Shown here piece by piece: positions 1 through 11,943 of a stretch of 64,000 nucleotides of DNA. This DNA comes from Stereum hirsutum FP-91666 SS1 (taxonomy: Eukaryota > Basidiomycota > Agaricomycetes > Russulales > Stereaceae), in assembly GCF_000264905.1 (NCBI RefSeq), contig NW_006763132.1, positions 3,392,696-3,456,695 of the forward strand, written 5' to 3'. The notes below the pieces were generated by a model. The model was not told where the DNA came from. It ran no database searches and worked only from the letters and a program-made list of their open reading frames with translations. Every line of letters begins with the position of its first letter. Position 1 is the stretch's first letter. The position numbers were made by a program, and so were the translations under genes.

Positions 1-177
1 ACAAGAGGAAATTGACACACATCACCGCGTAGGTTGAGAAAAGGATAAGAAGCGAAAACATTCCTGCAGAAAGTGTGAGGAAATTGATCAGGAGTCGATG
101 GGTTACACCACATAGCGGTCCTCACCCAAAAAGAACCCGCCAAGAAGAGAGAATGCTGTAAAGTCTGCGAGCTTCAT
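1..177 (-). CDS. Orphan seven-membrane-span family protein, 5' end only (cut by left edge)
   Basis: Two exons are visible. Exon 1 starts at the ATG at 177 and encodes a hydrophobic opening MKLADFTAFSLLGGFFLG, then a GTGAGG donor near 123. Exon 2 follows a TTTCTGCAG acceptor and reads GMFSLLILFSTYAVM before the sequence runs out. This matches the first two exons of the copies at 18646, 21641, 25075, 29273, 31963 and 34242 in length, phase (G|GN) and motif (FFFG then GVFTILIIFSTYTVL). An upstream in-frame ATG at 285 exists, but family members start at the equivalent of 177. The remaining exons lie outside the window, so it cannot be said whether the gene is intact. Function is unknown; membrane location is inferred from hydrophobicity. 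Confidence 0.7.
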
Positions 178-1722
178 GGCCTCCGGTGAGTATCGACCAG
201 CGACTGCGTGGAAAAGATAATGTAGAGTCGGTCCAGCGACGAAGAGAGCAGGCGGTATGGCGGATGGGGGCATTAAGGAAACCATCTTCGCTACATACTA
301 TACCCTCTCCTCCCGATCATGATGTCCAGTTCATCTTTTCCCTGCTTTGACCCGGTCTCCCCACCACCCTTGAGAAAAACCACGACGTAAGGATCCAAAG
401 TCCTTCCTTTGAAGGCAAGATGATCGTTAGAAAGATGAGATCGGGTCGTCTTCGAGACACGTCAGATTTGTGAAGCTAAGGAACAAATAAGCCATAACGA
501 GCGATGAAACTCGTCATAGGACTCACGAAGTGTTAACCTAGGGTAGCTCTCCTATTAGAGTTGACGAGTAGACAAGACAAGGTGAAGTTGACAACCAAGG
601 TTCGACCGCAATTCGACGGAGTCCAGCGTTCGAAGTCCGGGAAGAGGAACTCGAAAATTGAGACTGAGGTGTTCCTACGACATGGAACGAAGGATTTGTT
701 TCCGTTGAAGCCATTTCGTTGTCGCCGGTCATCCACTAAGAGCTAAATATACGGCAGCGTCATAATCCGGCCCGGTCAATAAGCTATAACAGTCCAATGT
801 CATACCAACGAACTTATTCTCACCCAGAACTCCCCGACGGCCTCAGCAAGTGCAAAACGACGGTTTGAATGGTGTTGCATTTCCCGATAATCCGTCATCG
901 AGGTAACGGGGTGAAGAACAGCATTCGAGAACTATGGCAGAAGTGAATAGAATCAGCTGTGGTTGCGGTCAGCATAAGGGGAAAATCACGATGGGGTCAA
1001 CCTGCCCCCCGTGAGTGGATGGAACGCGAACGTAATCGTTCCGCGTTCAACATTTAACGCTCGACGTGGAGTCATGGATTGAGTTCATCAACCCTGACTT
1101 AAGCAAGTGCCTTGAGTACCAGTTAGATGGGGCCATACGACATGAGTGCAGGACACAACGCATGCGTTGAAGACGAGTGGGATAATGTCGAGAGTTCGAG
1201 TACGAAGTTTGATGTGGGCTGAGGGTCGTATTAGTGAGGAACTTACGATGACGGACACGGATTATATCGTAGAGGCCTATACGGGCACGAATTGATGCGT
1301 AGATGACAACGCCGTCGAATGACTAGACACGGACCATCACGACGCCCGAGCTTGATTGACATCGCACGAGCAAACCGAGAAGCCAGTTCGAGGTGACGCC
1401 AGTCTTGAACCTTGAGTAGGCCGCTCACACGAATGACGAGGCAGGGCCAAAGAAACCGGACGGATATCCATTCGCGCGGCGGAAAGTCATAATACAGGGG
1501 CAAGAAAAGACACAGAAGAAGATAACGTTAGGACAAAACGAGAAGAAAGATCATGACACGCATATATGCGGGCGTGGAAAAGAAACGGAGTCGAGAAAGG
1601 GAGACCGGTGACGAAAGGGACGAGCGAAGCCTGAGCGAAGTGAACAACCGGTCAATCAAACAGTCAGCAAATGTCACAGTAGCACGATCGAAACGCATAT
1701 ACTCACCAAAACACGAGCGAGA
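178..1722. other. Gene-free stretch
   Basis: Only short overlapping open frames without splice support or recognisable motifs are seen. The first part is the promoter side of the minus-strand gene at the left edge. The remainder holds nothing I can name. Confidence 0.4.
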
Positions 1723-2343
1723 TCAGTCGTCGCTGCTAGGCTCGACCTCAGGCCCCTCGTTCTCAGCGTCAGCGTCGACCGTCTCCTCCTTCTTGCTCTT
1801 CTTGGATTTTGATGATGCAGGCTTCTTGGCGGCGGGGGCCTTGGTAGCTTTTGCTTTGCCGGCGTTGGGGTTCTCGGCGGCGGATTGCCACATAGCACCA
1901 ATCTAAATGAAAGAGATATCATGTGAGTATATGCGTGGTAGAGAATGAGCACATGTGTTGGAAGAGATAGGGACGTCGACACAAGAAGAGAAGGGCCAAG
2001 ATTACGAGGGAAGAAGAGCACGAAAAAACTTACAGCCTTCATCGCGTCTTTGTTGGTCTTGCCAGGGTTCTCAGCGAGCCATGGCTTCATGTGCGACGAG
2101 ACATAGTTGTTGTATGCGGAAGGTGCACGCTTAGGCTTGTCGCCAGCTAAAGACGCGCATACATTGAGGTGTCAGCATTGAGCAAGAGAAGAAAAATGCA
2201 TGTCAACGCGCCTGCAGCCTTCGTCTTCGTGTTTGCGGTGCGGGTGGCCGACTTTGTCTTAGTCTCTGCACGATAGGGGTCAGCAAGAGAGGAACGACGA
2301 CGATTGGGAGGAGAATAAACTCACCAGTTGCGGTCTTAGCCAT
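1723..2343 (-). CDS. Small HMG-box/YABBY-like nuclear protein
   Basis: Four exons give a protein of about 120 residues. It starts MAKTATETKTKSATRTA. The core is KPKRAPSAYNNYVSSHMKPW, then NPGKTNKDAMKAIGAMWQSA (about residues 27-72), with a Lys/Ala-rich tail ending EVEPSSDD. The KPKRAPSAYN...F/MW..A pattern is that of a single short HMG-box, as in small fungal chromatin-associated proteins; DNA bending or binding and nuclear location are family inference. Introns: the first joins ACTG|AG. The second appears to be a GC-AG intron with donor GCGCGT after GCTGCAG. The third joins AAGGCT|ATTGGT near 1905-2034. A TATA-like box lies about 105 bp upstream. The gene is divergent from the glycoprotein gene at 2896. 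The core is shorter than a classical 75-residue HMG box, so DNA binding is not assured. Confidence 0.75.
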
Positions 2344-2895
2344 TGTGGAGTGTGTTGAGGGAGAGCGGGGAGAGTGAGCAGCTGGGGTGGTGGTGGTGGT
2401 TTGGGGCAAAAGTAGATTGGGGAACGAAAAAGTCGCGGCAGGGACTTTATAGTGTGGCTGGACGCGGGGTTCGAAAACCGCCCGACGCGACTCGGGGCAA
2501 ATCAACAGACGCGTCGAGGCACGTGATGTTGAATTTCCAAACTCCGGGGATGAGCGCATAGCCACGTGGGAACCAACAAGGTACGCCAAGGACGTTTGGG
2601 GGTGGCACCCGACAGGGGGCTCGCAAGGTCGAGTGTGACGCCGCTTGGATTTCGGGGAGGGGCCCTCTCTCCACTCCACTCTTCGATGAGCCATGGTAAC
2701 TAGTATCAGGAATTTTCCGGGGCCACTCCCCGACGATTATTTAACATGTCCAGCGCCTGTCCCACAGGCCATCCCCCTTTTCTCCCGTCCATCATCTCCT
2801 GCAGTCGCCCTAGCCACTCTCTCGACTCCTTCGAGGGCCACTACTTTGCTTGTTTACTTGATTTTACTCTTGACCTGATATCCTAGCCCATTGCA
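2344..2895. promoter_or_regulatory. Shared divergent promoter region
   Basis: The 552 bp lie between the start codons of two divergent genes and hold no open frame of note. Both promoters must lie here. Co-regulation is possible but not shown. Confidence 0.5.
2445..2451 (-). promoter_or_regulatory. TATA-like box for the HMG-like gene
   Basis: The minus strand reads TATAAAG about 100 bp before the ATG at 2343, a usual fungal distance. This is a pattern call only. Confidence 0.4.
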
Positions 2896-4256
2896 ATGGC
2901 ACGCTACACTCTTTCAACGGCTCTTTTGGCTGTCGCCTCCTCGACATATGTTGCCGCTCAGACCACCACTCAAGAATTTCCAGAAACTCCCCTCGCCTCT
3001 AAGACATTCTCATACCCAACAGGCATCGTAAGTTGACGTTCGTGCCTGAGGTACCGGACAAGTCTTGACTCAGGAACCATTTTTCGATTGCCCCTTAGCC
3101 CTACCAAGTCGACACCGATACCTTCGGCCGCGGTACCCAGTACGGGTACAACATGTGCAATTCGACGACTGAGGGAGACAAGTCGCTTTGCCAAACCTCT
3201 TTCGTCAACTACATCGATGGTCCGTTCATTTCTTTTAGTGCCTTTTCCCGATCATTCTCGCTTTGATTCTTACGTTCCGATTCCCTTACTGATATCGATC
3301 CTTCACAGACTTCTGTCTCTGGGCACCTGCTGAGTCCGACTCGACCATCTCTGATACCGAGGGCGAGGAGGTCGCCTGGTGTACCAAGGGCGGCCGTGGT
3401 ACCCGTGTTATCCCCGACGGCGCCCTCTCGGGCGTTCAGTACATCAAGACCCCAGATTATATCCAAATCGCTGGTTTCATCGACCAGTCGAAGATCAACA
3501 TCCAGACGGACGATTACGGAGGAGAACTTGACCCTCACGGTCAGGATCTCGTGCGTGCCTTCGCTTCTATCCGTCCCATCTCGTTTTTGCTCATTGGCTT
3601 GTATTTGTATTTTGATAGCGTGGTAACCCCATGGGTGGTCTCATGTACTCCAACGCTTTCCCCAGCAACAGCGGCAACAACGACTCTTACACCCAGGTGA
3701 TTGAATGGGTCAAGTACGTATCTCCCACCTCTATCGTTGCACGAACCATCGGCTCACCTCGCCCCACAGCTTCATGGGTGGAAACGCATTCTGCTTAAAA
3801 GTCTGCGACCCCGCTGGCTCGAACCCCGCCGGCTACTGCCAGCACACCCTCGACCGTATCGGCTGCGCCTACAACGTCCCCAACAACGCCCAGAACGGCA
3901 CCTTCGAGGTCTGCAAGGGCGACAGCATGCAAGTCCCCGGCGTCTACACCTCCGACGGCCAGACCCTCTCGTATTCGCAGCCTCCCGAGTCCGAGGGCGA
4001 GATCACGACGATGCCATACACCGCCACCGCCGCCGCTTCATCCGAGTGCACGACTTATACTTCGTCTGCGCTCTACACTGGCGCGCTCGCCGCGTCGGGG
4101 TCTGGGTCTGCTTCTGGTAGTGGATCTTCGGCGTCGAAGACGGGTAGCTCTGCGTCTGCGTCGTCGACGAGCTCGACGAGCGGGGCTAGTGCGGTGAAGG
4201 TTCAGTTCGGCGCTGGTTTGATGGGTGTGGCCGGTGCTATGCTCTTGCTCGCTTAA
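2896..4256 (+). CDS. Macrofage-activating-glycoprotein-like secreted GPI-anchored protein
   Basis: Five exons (2896-3027, 3099-3219, 3309-3550, 3619-3713, 3770-4256) sum to 1077 nt, or 358 residues. MARYTLSTALLAVASSTYVAAQ is a clear signal peptide. The mature part carries the family blocks TPLASKTFSYPTGIPYQVDT, GYNMCNSTTEG, CQTSFVNYIDDFCLWAP, DTEGEEVAWCTKGGRGTR, GVQYIKTPDYIQIAGFIDQ, GELDPHGQDLRGNPMGGLMYSNAF, EWVNFMGGNAFCLKVC and CQHTLDRIGC. I recognise these from basidiomycete proteins annotated as macrofage activating glycoprotein. Several Cys suggest disulfides. A Ser/Gly-rich linker precedes a hydrophobic tail ending GAMLLLA, as expected for a GPI-anchor signal, so the likely place is the cell wall or plasma membrane surface. 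Biochemical function is not established; similar proteins are often listed as effector or wall candidates. Confidence 0.88.
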
Positions 4257-6608
4257 ATAACTGCGTGTAGAGTTCGTATTGTTGTTGGTTCCGTGACTTC
4301 GTAGAGTCTTGTTTTTGTTTTGTCTTGCTTTCTGGATGACGATGCCGATGCCGTGTCTGTAGCAGTTTCGAGTCGTTCCCGTTCACGATGCTGATGTTCG
4401 CTGTTTGCCTGCATGGCTCTATTCTATTCCATCCCTCACCCACGGACGGTTCAGTCAGTTACCCCCCACTACGTACGTTCATACCCCGCACCCACCCCCC
4501 TCGATATCAAGTACCCCGTACCCCGTATCCGATCCTGTCATACCGTATCACCACCCTAAGTATATTCCTGCACTTCGCAACCTTATTCTGCCTGGTCATA
4601 CATACTTCTTTTACACCATATCTTTTCTTGTTCATGAACCGCATCGGACGTTCGGACTTTGGACTCGCTGGCTCGCTGGTTGGTCCCACACCCAATCTCT
4701 GAACACTTCCTATTTACTTACTCATACGCGCTTCTTTTTGTTTGAGTCTTGACTTTTACTCTTAGTTGCTTACACGCACTGGCACCCTTCTAGTATGACA
4801 TACGTTCTACGCGAATGCATGGAATCGTCGCGACCTCCCACATCTCCCGCATCCACGCGTCCTCTCTTCAACCTAACAGGCTCAGAGTCAGAGTTGCTGG
4901 GTAAGTTCACCACGACGTGCGCAGTAAGAACGCTCCAACCGTCATCGAGTCCCCGGTTCATGATCAGACATGCAGGTTTTAGCGCCCAGCGTAGCGGGGA
5001 ACTAAATTTGGATTTTGTCATCGACTCATCATGAGGCTCGGAGTTTCCCGATTGGGGGGAGGCCGTCGTCCGGGCTCGGGTGCGAGGTTGTTCAAGTTTT
5101 TGTGTCTTGCCGACGAGGATGGTTTGGATGCGCTTGGTTCGGTTTTGTTGATTGTGTGGATTTGCAGTGATCATGATTCGGGTTTAAATTTGTGCTGAGA
5201 TGAGGGATGATGGGTCGGACTGGCGCTTTTTTATCTGGCTGTAGTTTGCTTGGTTATGCCAGTAAAGCTTCGTAAGACCCTCTATCATGATCAGCGTCTT
5301 CTTCTGCTCTCCGACATCTTACCGATTGAATCTCGTCATTAAGAGACGACTCTAGAGATAGGGTTTCTTTTCTCTTCTTATGAAGCTGCTCACCAGTAGT
5401 CTTCAGAGGCTGTCGCTAATGTTAGAGTCATGAACACTGGCGTTCAACAGAGCATGAGTCGTTGGGCGATTCTGGTTCAATGTTCATTCGCATCTCTGCG
5501 TTAGAAATAAGGAATATGACCTCTGTGATTTCTTTGGTGATGCATACTGTCAACGGTAGGGCATCATGCGTACATACTAGTACGTCGTCGTAGGTTGGAC
5601 GTTTTCCTTTCCGAGTCAAACCTCTGAAAATCAGTTTGTTCAGGTCGATTCCGAGTCTCACCGATAGATGTGCCAGCCTGAGTGTCGTAGCCGCTCATAC
5701 CGATCGTGTGCTCCCTTTCTTTTCCAGCCACTTATTACTGTAATAATATGCACATAAGTACACCGCATAAGCTCAAGGCCCTGGAATTGACACTTTCCAC
5801 CGCGATCAATTTAAATATTGTCCTGGGCCACAGCATCCTACCCAATGCTCATCGCGTTCGGCCATTCTTCCTCCCGACATCGACATCGACATCGACCCAT
5901 ATTCATTTCATGCATGCACGGCACCGTCCTGACGCCCATAAACATACTGTATTCCATAAGTACGCCACCTATTATACCGTAGGTTGCACCGCAGTCGATC
6001 CGTGGCGTCATTGCTATGCTCATGGTCCTTCTGGTCCCACTTTGAAGCAGCTCTCGATCCTCCTGCAGACTGTCAATGCAGCTGCACTGCGAACAAGCAA
6101 GTCATGAATGGTTTGTCTGACGGCCCGAAGAGGCTCTCCCTGCGATTGACCTCCATTCGTGGGTAGGAAGGAAAGAGATGGAGCGCCACGAATCGGACTC
6201 GGAGGCCACGTATATAGATTCGGACATCCGATGAGCACATGAGGTTCAAGTGTGGAACTGCCCCTTTTCGGCTCGAATCTCACAGGCGAGTATGTACCAG
6301 AGCAGAGTTGAGCAACAGAAAAAAGCAGAACAAGATAGAGAATAAGGCTGGACATGAAAGGGGATGATGAGTTCGGGCTGAAACGAATTTGCAATGTGGA
6401 CAATTGATGATGATGGCATCGCATTTCGGTCAAGAGGGGATCAGAGTCTCCGCCGGCGCCTATTACGACGCAGTACAAGTTCATCGCTCGCTCGACGCCG
6501 TCCATCCATCTGTCCTTCGCTCACACCACGACCTCAGGCTTCATTCCATCCAGACACCGGTCAAGACAACAATTGCAGCGACGCCGTAGGCTCTGAAGAC
6601 CTTGGTTT
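4257..6608. other. Gene-poor stretch between glycoprotein and Psd2-like gene
   Basis: After the glycoprotein stop there is a pyrimidine-rich probable 3' UTR. No convincing multi-exon gene is seen. A short CGACAT tandem run lies near 5878-5896. The only candidate is a possible small secreted peptide on the minus strand near 6355, listed separately. Confidence 0.4.
6020..6355 (-). CDS. Possible small secreted peptide (weak)
   Basis: From the ATG at 6355 on the minus strand the frame reads MSSLILYLVLLFSVAQLCSG, which looks like a signal peptide, and continues for about 90 more residues to a stop at 6020. A potential GTGAGA donor follows the codons for TYSP, so the true protein may be shorter or spliced. 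No family was recognised in the rest. It would be divergent from the decarboxylase gene at 6609. Chance hydrophobic frames of this size are common, so this is only a candidate. Confidence 0.2.
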   Translation of the reverse strand: MSSLILYLVLLFSVAQLCSGTYSPVRFEPKRGSSTLEPHVLIGCPNLYTWPPSPIRGAPSLSFLPTNGGQSQGEPLRAVRQTIHDLLVRSAAALTVCRRIESCFKVGPEGP

Positions 6609-9600
6609 ATGGCGAAGATGGTCGCGGGTGCGAAAAAGCTGAAGATTGGACGGGCACTGCGCTCTGCGGCGCGTCTGCCTGCTCGTGTGGCCTCTGGGAA
6701 GGGCAGCGGTCGGGACGTGTTCGCTCCTCTGCCTGGCGAACCGCCCATCGTGCTCTTGCGAGTCCAGATCCTCGCCTGTGCCGAGCTTCCGAGCAAGGAC
6801 CGCAACGGCACCAGCGATCCGTACGTCCCACTCCCTCTGAAGCACCTCCTCCAACATGCGCTGACCACATACCCATCACATCCCTCCATTGTCCTATGCA
6901 GATTCGTCGTGGTCTCGCTGTTGAATAAGCGCCAGCAGACGCCGGTGCAGAAGAAGACCCTCAACCCAGTTTATCCCGCGAAAGACGCGACCTTTGAGTT
7001 TCCTATCTTCCTCAGTCTCGCGGATCGTCTTGGCGTCGTGGAGCTCGTCGTGTGGGACAAGGATATGTTGAAGAAGGATTATTTGGGAGAGGCGGGCGTC
7101 CCCTTGGACGATTGGTTCAAGGGTGGCGCGTTTGGCTTCGAGGACCCGGCGAACGAGGTATGTCCTCCGTTTCTTTTCTTCCGGAGCTGGAAACGGAAAT
7201 ACGGGTGCTGCTGTGAGGCATGGTAAGGTCTGCGTTGGCTGCATCTCTTGTTGCCGTGAAACGCACGATTTGCTGTCGGAGAGGATGCATCGGGGGCCAC
7301 GGTCTCGCGTTCGTGATGTTTGCATGTGCTCGTTGATGGTGGCCCATGTTAACGTTGATGCATCTTCAACTCGCGGTACAGCCTCCATCGCTCATCGCTA
7401 TACCGCTGAAACTGATGCATCTCGTATTCGGCATGGCTCTGACTCCGAGGTGTCGAGCCACCCGCAATACGGATCGAGCATCTCGTTCACAATGAACGAT
7501 GGTGGAGGATTAAGTTTAATAGGAGATTCTTGGTCCATGCATTGCTGCTATCTTCGTCCATCCAGTCATGTCATGCTTCCATGCTTCATTTTAGCATACC
7601 CTTCTCCCCCCATTATCCCCGATTTGGCCTTCACATGCATGCGTGTTCATTAACCAGCCGACTGACTGACTGACCTTGCTCCTTCCTCAATCCGCAGGCC
7701 TTCTCCGTCCCCCTCACTTCGACCCGGGCGAACACGAACGCCTCGGGGAGCATCCACATCAAGCTCGGATTCGTACATCCCCACGACGCGCACACCGTCG
7801 CCAATTTTGGAGAGACGTACGGAGAGCTGGTGAGGCGATCGAGGCCGAGTTTGGTGTCTGCGCCGCCTGTACGTATTGCTCTTTCTTCACACTTGCCTCC
7901 CTTCTGTCCCTTTGTTCCCCTTCCTTTACTGCCCTTTTCCCCGGATTCCTCCCTCTTCGCTTCACTTTCCTCCGCTTTCCTGCACTTTGAATCCGAGTCA
8001 TCTGCTGAGATGCGCCGAACCTAACACTAACAATAACCCCTCTACCCACCTACCTCCTCACCCCCTCCCACTCCCACTCCCACACCCCCTCCCTTCCCAT
8101 TGTTGCTCGAACAGACAGAAGGCATCGGCACCATCCGTTCCTACCAATCAGGCCCAGCCTACGAAGACGACGGGCTAAGCTCAGACGAAGAAGCCTCGGA
8201 TGACGAGGAAGATTATGTGGCCGCCCCGCCTATCCAGCCATCCTCGTTGCCTTTGACATTGTCATTGGGCAGCACGAAGCACGCGCACGACGAGCAAGAA
8301 CGGGAAGTATCGCCGATGTCGACGCCCACTCCTACGCCGATCAACACCTCCATGTCCACATCCAATTCCAATTCCACCTCGACCTCAGCATCCACGTCAC
8401 CGAACCTGCCCACGTCGACTTCCTCGCGCACGCGACCACCGATCAATATCTCCATCAACCCTCCGACCCCGATCGTTCCTCCCGTCCACCCCAAACAACC
8501 GCCGTCGCCCTCACCCAGCTCAGGGTTAGGACGGATATTCACGGGGAGGAGGCCGAGTATGACGCCTAGTGGGAGTTGGGAGTCGACTTATGCTAATGCC
8601 AGTGGGACGGGGACGGGGACAGGGACTTCGAGTCCGGGGTTGAGTGGGTCTTTTGGTAGTTCGGGTGTTATCGGTGCGAGTGGCAGTGGAGGAGGAGGGA
8701 CAGGAGCGAGCACGCCGAGGACGAATATGACTAGGAGTTCGAGTGTGGGGTATGTGGTGGGGCCGGACGGGCAGCCTGTGTATGAGGCAGGAGGGGAGAA
8801 GGGAGGGGGAGGGGAGAAGAAGAGGAAGAAGATGTTGAGGAAGAGTTGGGGGAATAAGAAGGTCGATTTTGATTTTAATATTAATGCGAAGGCGGCGAAT
8901 GATATCGTTGGGATCGTGATGGTGGAGATCTTGGGCGCGACGGATCTGCCGAAGTTGAAGAATAGTGCGTGCCCTTTTCTTTTTGACTCTGGTGCGCTGT
9001 TCTCACCGAAGGTGTTGTTGCTGTTGGTGGTGCTTTGTGTGTGTTTGATGTTCAGTGACGCGCACGGGCTGGGACATGGACCCCTTCGTCGTCATCTCCT
9101 TCGGCAAAAAAGTCTTCCGCACCCGCGTCATCCGCCACTCCCTCAACCCGACCTGGGACGAAAAACTACTGTTCCACGTGCGGCGGTACGAGACCAACTT
9201 CCGCGTGCAGCTCACCATGCTCGACTGGGACAAATTGTCCTCGAACGACCACGTCGGCGACGCGTCGTTCGAGGTCGCGCAGTTGACTGCGAATGTGCCG
9301 AAGAAGGATCCGCAGACGGGACTTTATCCGGAGGATGAGGATGGGAGTAGGGGGTTCATGGAGTTTGAGTTGCCGTTGCAGACGGCGAAGGAGATGCCGT
9401 GGGAGGCGAAACATAATCCTGTGATTCGGATCCGGTGCGTTCTCTTCCCTTCCCTGTCCTCTCTTTGGAAGTGCACGAATGTTGACTTGTGGAATAGAGC
9501 GAAGTATCAGCCCTACGACGCCCTCCGGCAACGATTCTGGCTCCAATACCTAAAACAATACGACTCCGACGATACCGGCACGCTCTCCCACCTCGAACTC

Positions 9601-11943
9601 ACCTCCATGCTCGACTCCCTCGGCTCAACACTCTCACATCAAACCATCAACAGCTTCTTCACCCGGTTCAACAAGCAGCCGCACGACGACGCGCTCACGT
9701 ACGCCGAGGCCATCCAGTGTCTCGAGACGGAGGTGTGCAGGCCAACGAGCGAGAAACGGAGGCTCGCGCCGGACGAGAAGGGAGGGATCGGAGTCGATAC
9801 GAGCGTTAGTGGCACGCCGAACGTGACCACACCGGGGACAGAACTCGCCACGCTCAATCTCGACAAACTGGACTTTTCGGGCCCGGCGGGGAATCTGAGG
9901 GAACCGAACCATGAGGTGGATACGATGAGAAAACCGGATGCTCCACCTGCGGTGGGACAGACGGAGGGCATGAGGAGGGCGTTGCCGATCAGGAGGGAGG
10001 TTCCGTCGTCGTCGAAGGCAGGAGGAGGGCAGTTGACAAATGAGCCGGAGGAGATCAGTTTGAATGAGGAGAGGTTGGCTCCGGATTCGTTGTTGAGGCC
10101 TCCGAGTCAGTCGGTCCTGGGTGTGGGCAACGGTGTCGCGGGACTCGAGGCCTCTGCGTCGTCTTCTGACGCTGAGGAGGATTGGTCTGGCTCTGGGTCG
10201 GGGAGCGGAAGCGGCAGCGGGAGCGGGAGTAATGGCGACAGTCCCTCGCCGGACAATTTCGAGCGCGTGATCAATGTGAAGAATTGTCCGCTGTGCCATC
10301 GGCCGCGATTGAACTCGAAGGCGGAGAGGGATATCGTGACGCATCTCGCGGTGTGCGCGAGCCAGGACTGGGCGAGGGTGGATAGGATTATGGTGGGGAA
10401 TTTCGTGACGGCGAGTCAGGCGCAGAGGAAATGGTATACGAAGGTGTTTTCGAAGATGTCGAGTGGGGATTATAGGCTTGGGGCGGTGAGTTGTTTCTCT
10501 TTTCCCCCTCTGATTTGGTTGTTTGGGGGGAGAGGAAGGAGCGCTGATGCGTTGTTTGGTGTAGAATTCGGCGAATATTATCGTGCAGAATAGGATTACG
10601 GGACAGTTGGAGGAGGAGAAGATGCAGGTGTATGTTAGGCTTGGTATTCGGTTGTTGTACAAGGTCCGTTTTCATTGTCGCCTTCCGAGGAGCATGTGTT
10701 GATTCTTGTTTTCAGGGCGCGAGGGGCAAGATGGAGGGAGCAAGAGGTGAGCCACTTTTTCCTTCACCTTCACTCTTCACGAGTATATGCTGACTATGGA
10801 AATTTTGCCACCAGCGCGCAAGCTCTTGAAGTCCATGTCCATCAAGCAGGGACGGAAGTACGACTCCCCAGAGTCGGCAGCCGACATTCGAAGCTTCATC
10901 CAGTTCCACAATCTGAACGTCAGCGAAATCCGGGAGCCTATCGATTCGTTCAGTACGTCCGTTCTCAGGCCTATGTCACCTACCAACAGCCACTGACCGG
11001 CCCTTGCAGAGACGTTCAACCAGTTCTTTTACCGGAAGCTCAAGCCTGATGCTCGACCCGTCGAGGAGCCTGAAAACCCCGAGCGACTCGTCAGTGCGGC
11101 GGACTGCCGTCTCATGGCGTTTGAGACGGTCAACGAGGCCACGCGGTTGTGGATCAAGGGCCGCGAGTTCACTGTGGCTCGGTTACTGGGGGACACGTAC
11201 AAGAGCCAGGCTGAGCGGTATAATGGCGGTGCGCTCCTGATCTTTAGGCTGGCGCCTCAGGACTATCATCGGTTCCATTCTCCGGTCGATGGGACTGTTG
11301 GGCCTATGACTTATATCGCTGGAGAGTACTATACCGTCAACGTGAGTGTTTGTTCGGGCAGTCGGTATATGCGTTGACTGACTTATTGCCTGGATCGCAG
11401 CCGCAAGCTATTCGGACTACGCTTGATGTCTATGGCGAGAATGCGAGGAAGATTATACCGATCGACAGTCCCCAATTTGGCAAGGTCTACGCCGTATGCA
11501 TCGGAGCGATGATGGTCGGGAGCATCTTGACGACTGTCAAAGAAGGGGACCAGATCAAACGCGGTGACGAGCTTGGGTACTTCGCATTTGGTACGTTTCC
11601 TCTTCCTGTTCTACATTCGAGCGACATCAGTTCATTTTCGATCGGCTCGTGGGCAATAGGTGGATCGACTGTCGTCCTTTTGTTTGAGAGGGGTGTCGTT
11701 GAGCTGGATGAGGATCTGCTCATCAATGGTCGTGCTTCGCTAGAAACGCTGGTACGCGTCGGTATGGGCCTCGGACGACGTAAAGGCATACCGGCATCCC
11801 TTTCGATGGCGGCTAATGACATCAGTGTTGGTGCCAGGGGATATGCGAACGGCGCTAGGGAAGGTATCAAAGGATTGGCAGAGGGCGCGAAGGGGATCGT
11901 TGGGGGAATGAAAGGGATCGCGCCTGGTGGTAGTAAAGCTTGA
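6609..11943 (+). CDS. PSD2: C2-domain phosphatidylserine decarboxylase proenzyme (Psd2 type)
   Basis: Twelve exons keep frame: 6609-6820, 6902-7157, 7698-7868, 8115-8964, 9056-9434, 9498-10485, 10565-10663, 10716-10746, 10815-10952, 11010-11341, 11401-11590 and 11660-11943, for 1309 residues. Order: an N-terminal C2 domain ([20 protein letters not shown], then [16 protein letters not shown]); a long Ser/Thr/Pro/Gly linker; a second C2 ([19 protein letters not shown], then [17 protein letters not shown]); an EF-hand-like segment ([19 protein letters not shown]); a CxxC pair (NCPLCHRP); then the catalytic domain. The C-terminal motif [15 protein letters not shown], read across the last intron, is the GGST self-cleavage site that makes the pyruvoyl group. 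Family role: decarboxylation of phosphatidylserine to phosphatidylethanolamine on endomembranes, with C2 and EF-hand suggesting calcium/lipid control. Exon 8 is only 31 nt and intron 2 is 540 nt. Confidence 0.93.
10191..10235 (+). repeat. Gly-Ser coding run
   Basis: About seven tandem Ser-Gly dipeptides are encoded in the linker between the EF-hand segment and the CxxC block of the decarboxylase. This is low-complexity coding sequence. Confidence 0.7.

Noticed and set aside
1243..1503. Minus-strand open frame of 86 codons with a repeated PCLVIR
   Set aside because: The repeat is only six residues twice, with no other support for coding.
1553..1906. Plus-strand open frame of 117 codons
   Set aside because: It is antisense to the last exons of the HMG-like gene.
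8213..8542. Minus-strand Val/Asp/Glu-rich open frame
   Set aside because: It is the antisense of the Ser/Thr/Pro-rich linker of the decarboxylase; a composition artefact.
9634..10662. Minus-strand Arg-rich open frame of 342 codons
   Set aside because: Antisense shadow of the EF-hand and linker exons, with no stop because of GC-rich codon use.
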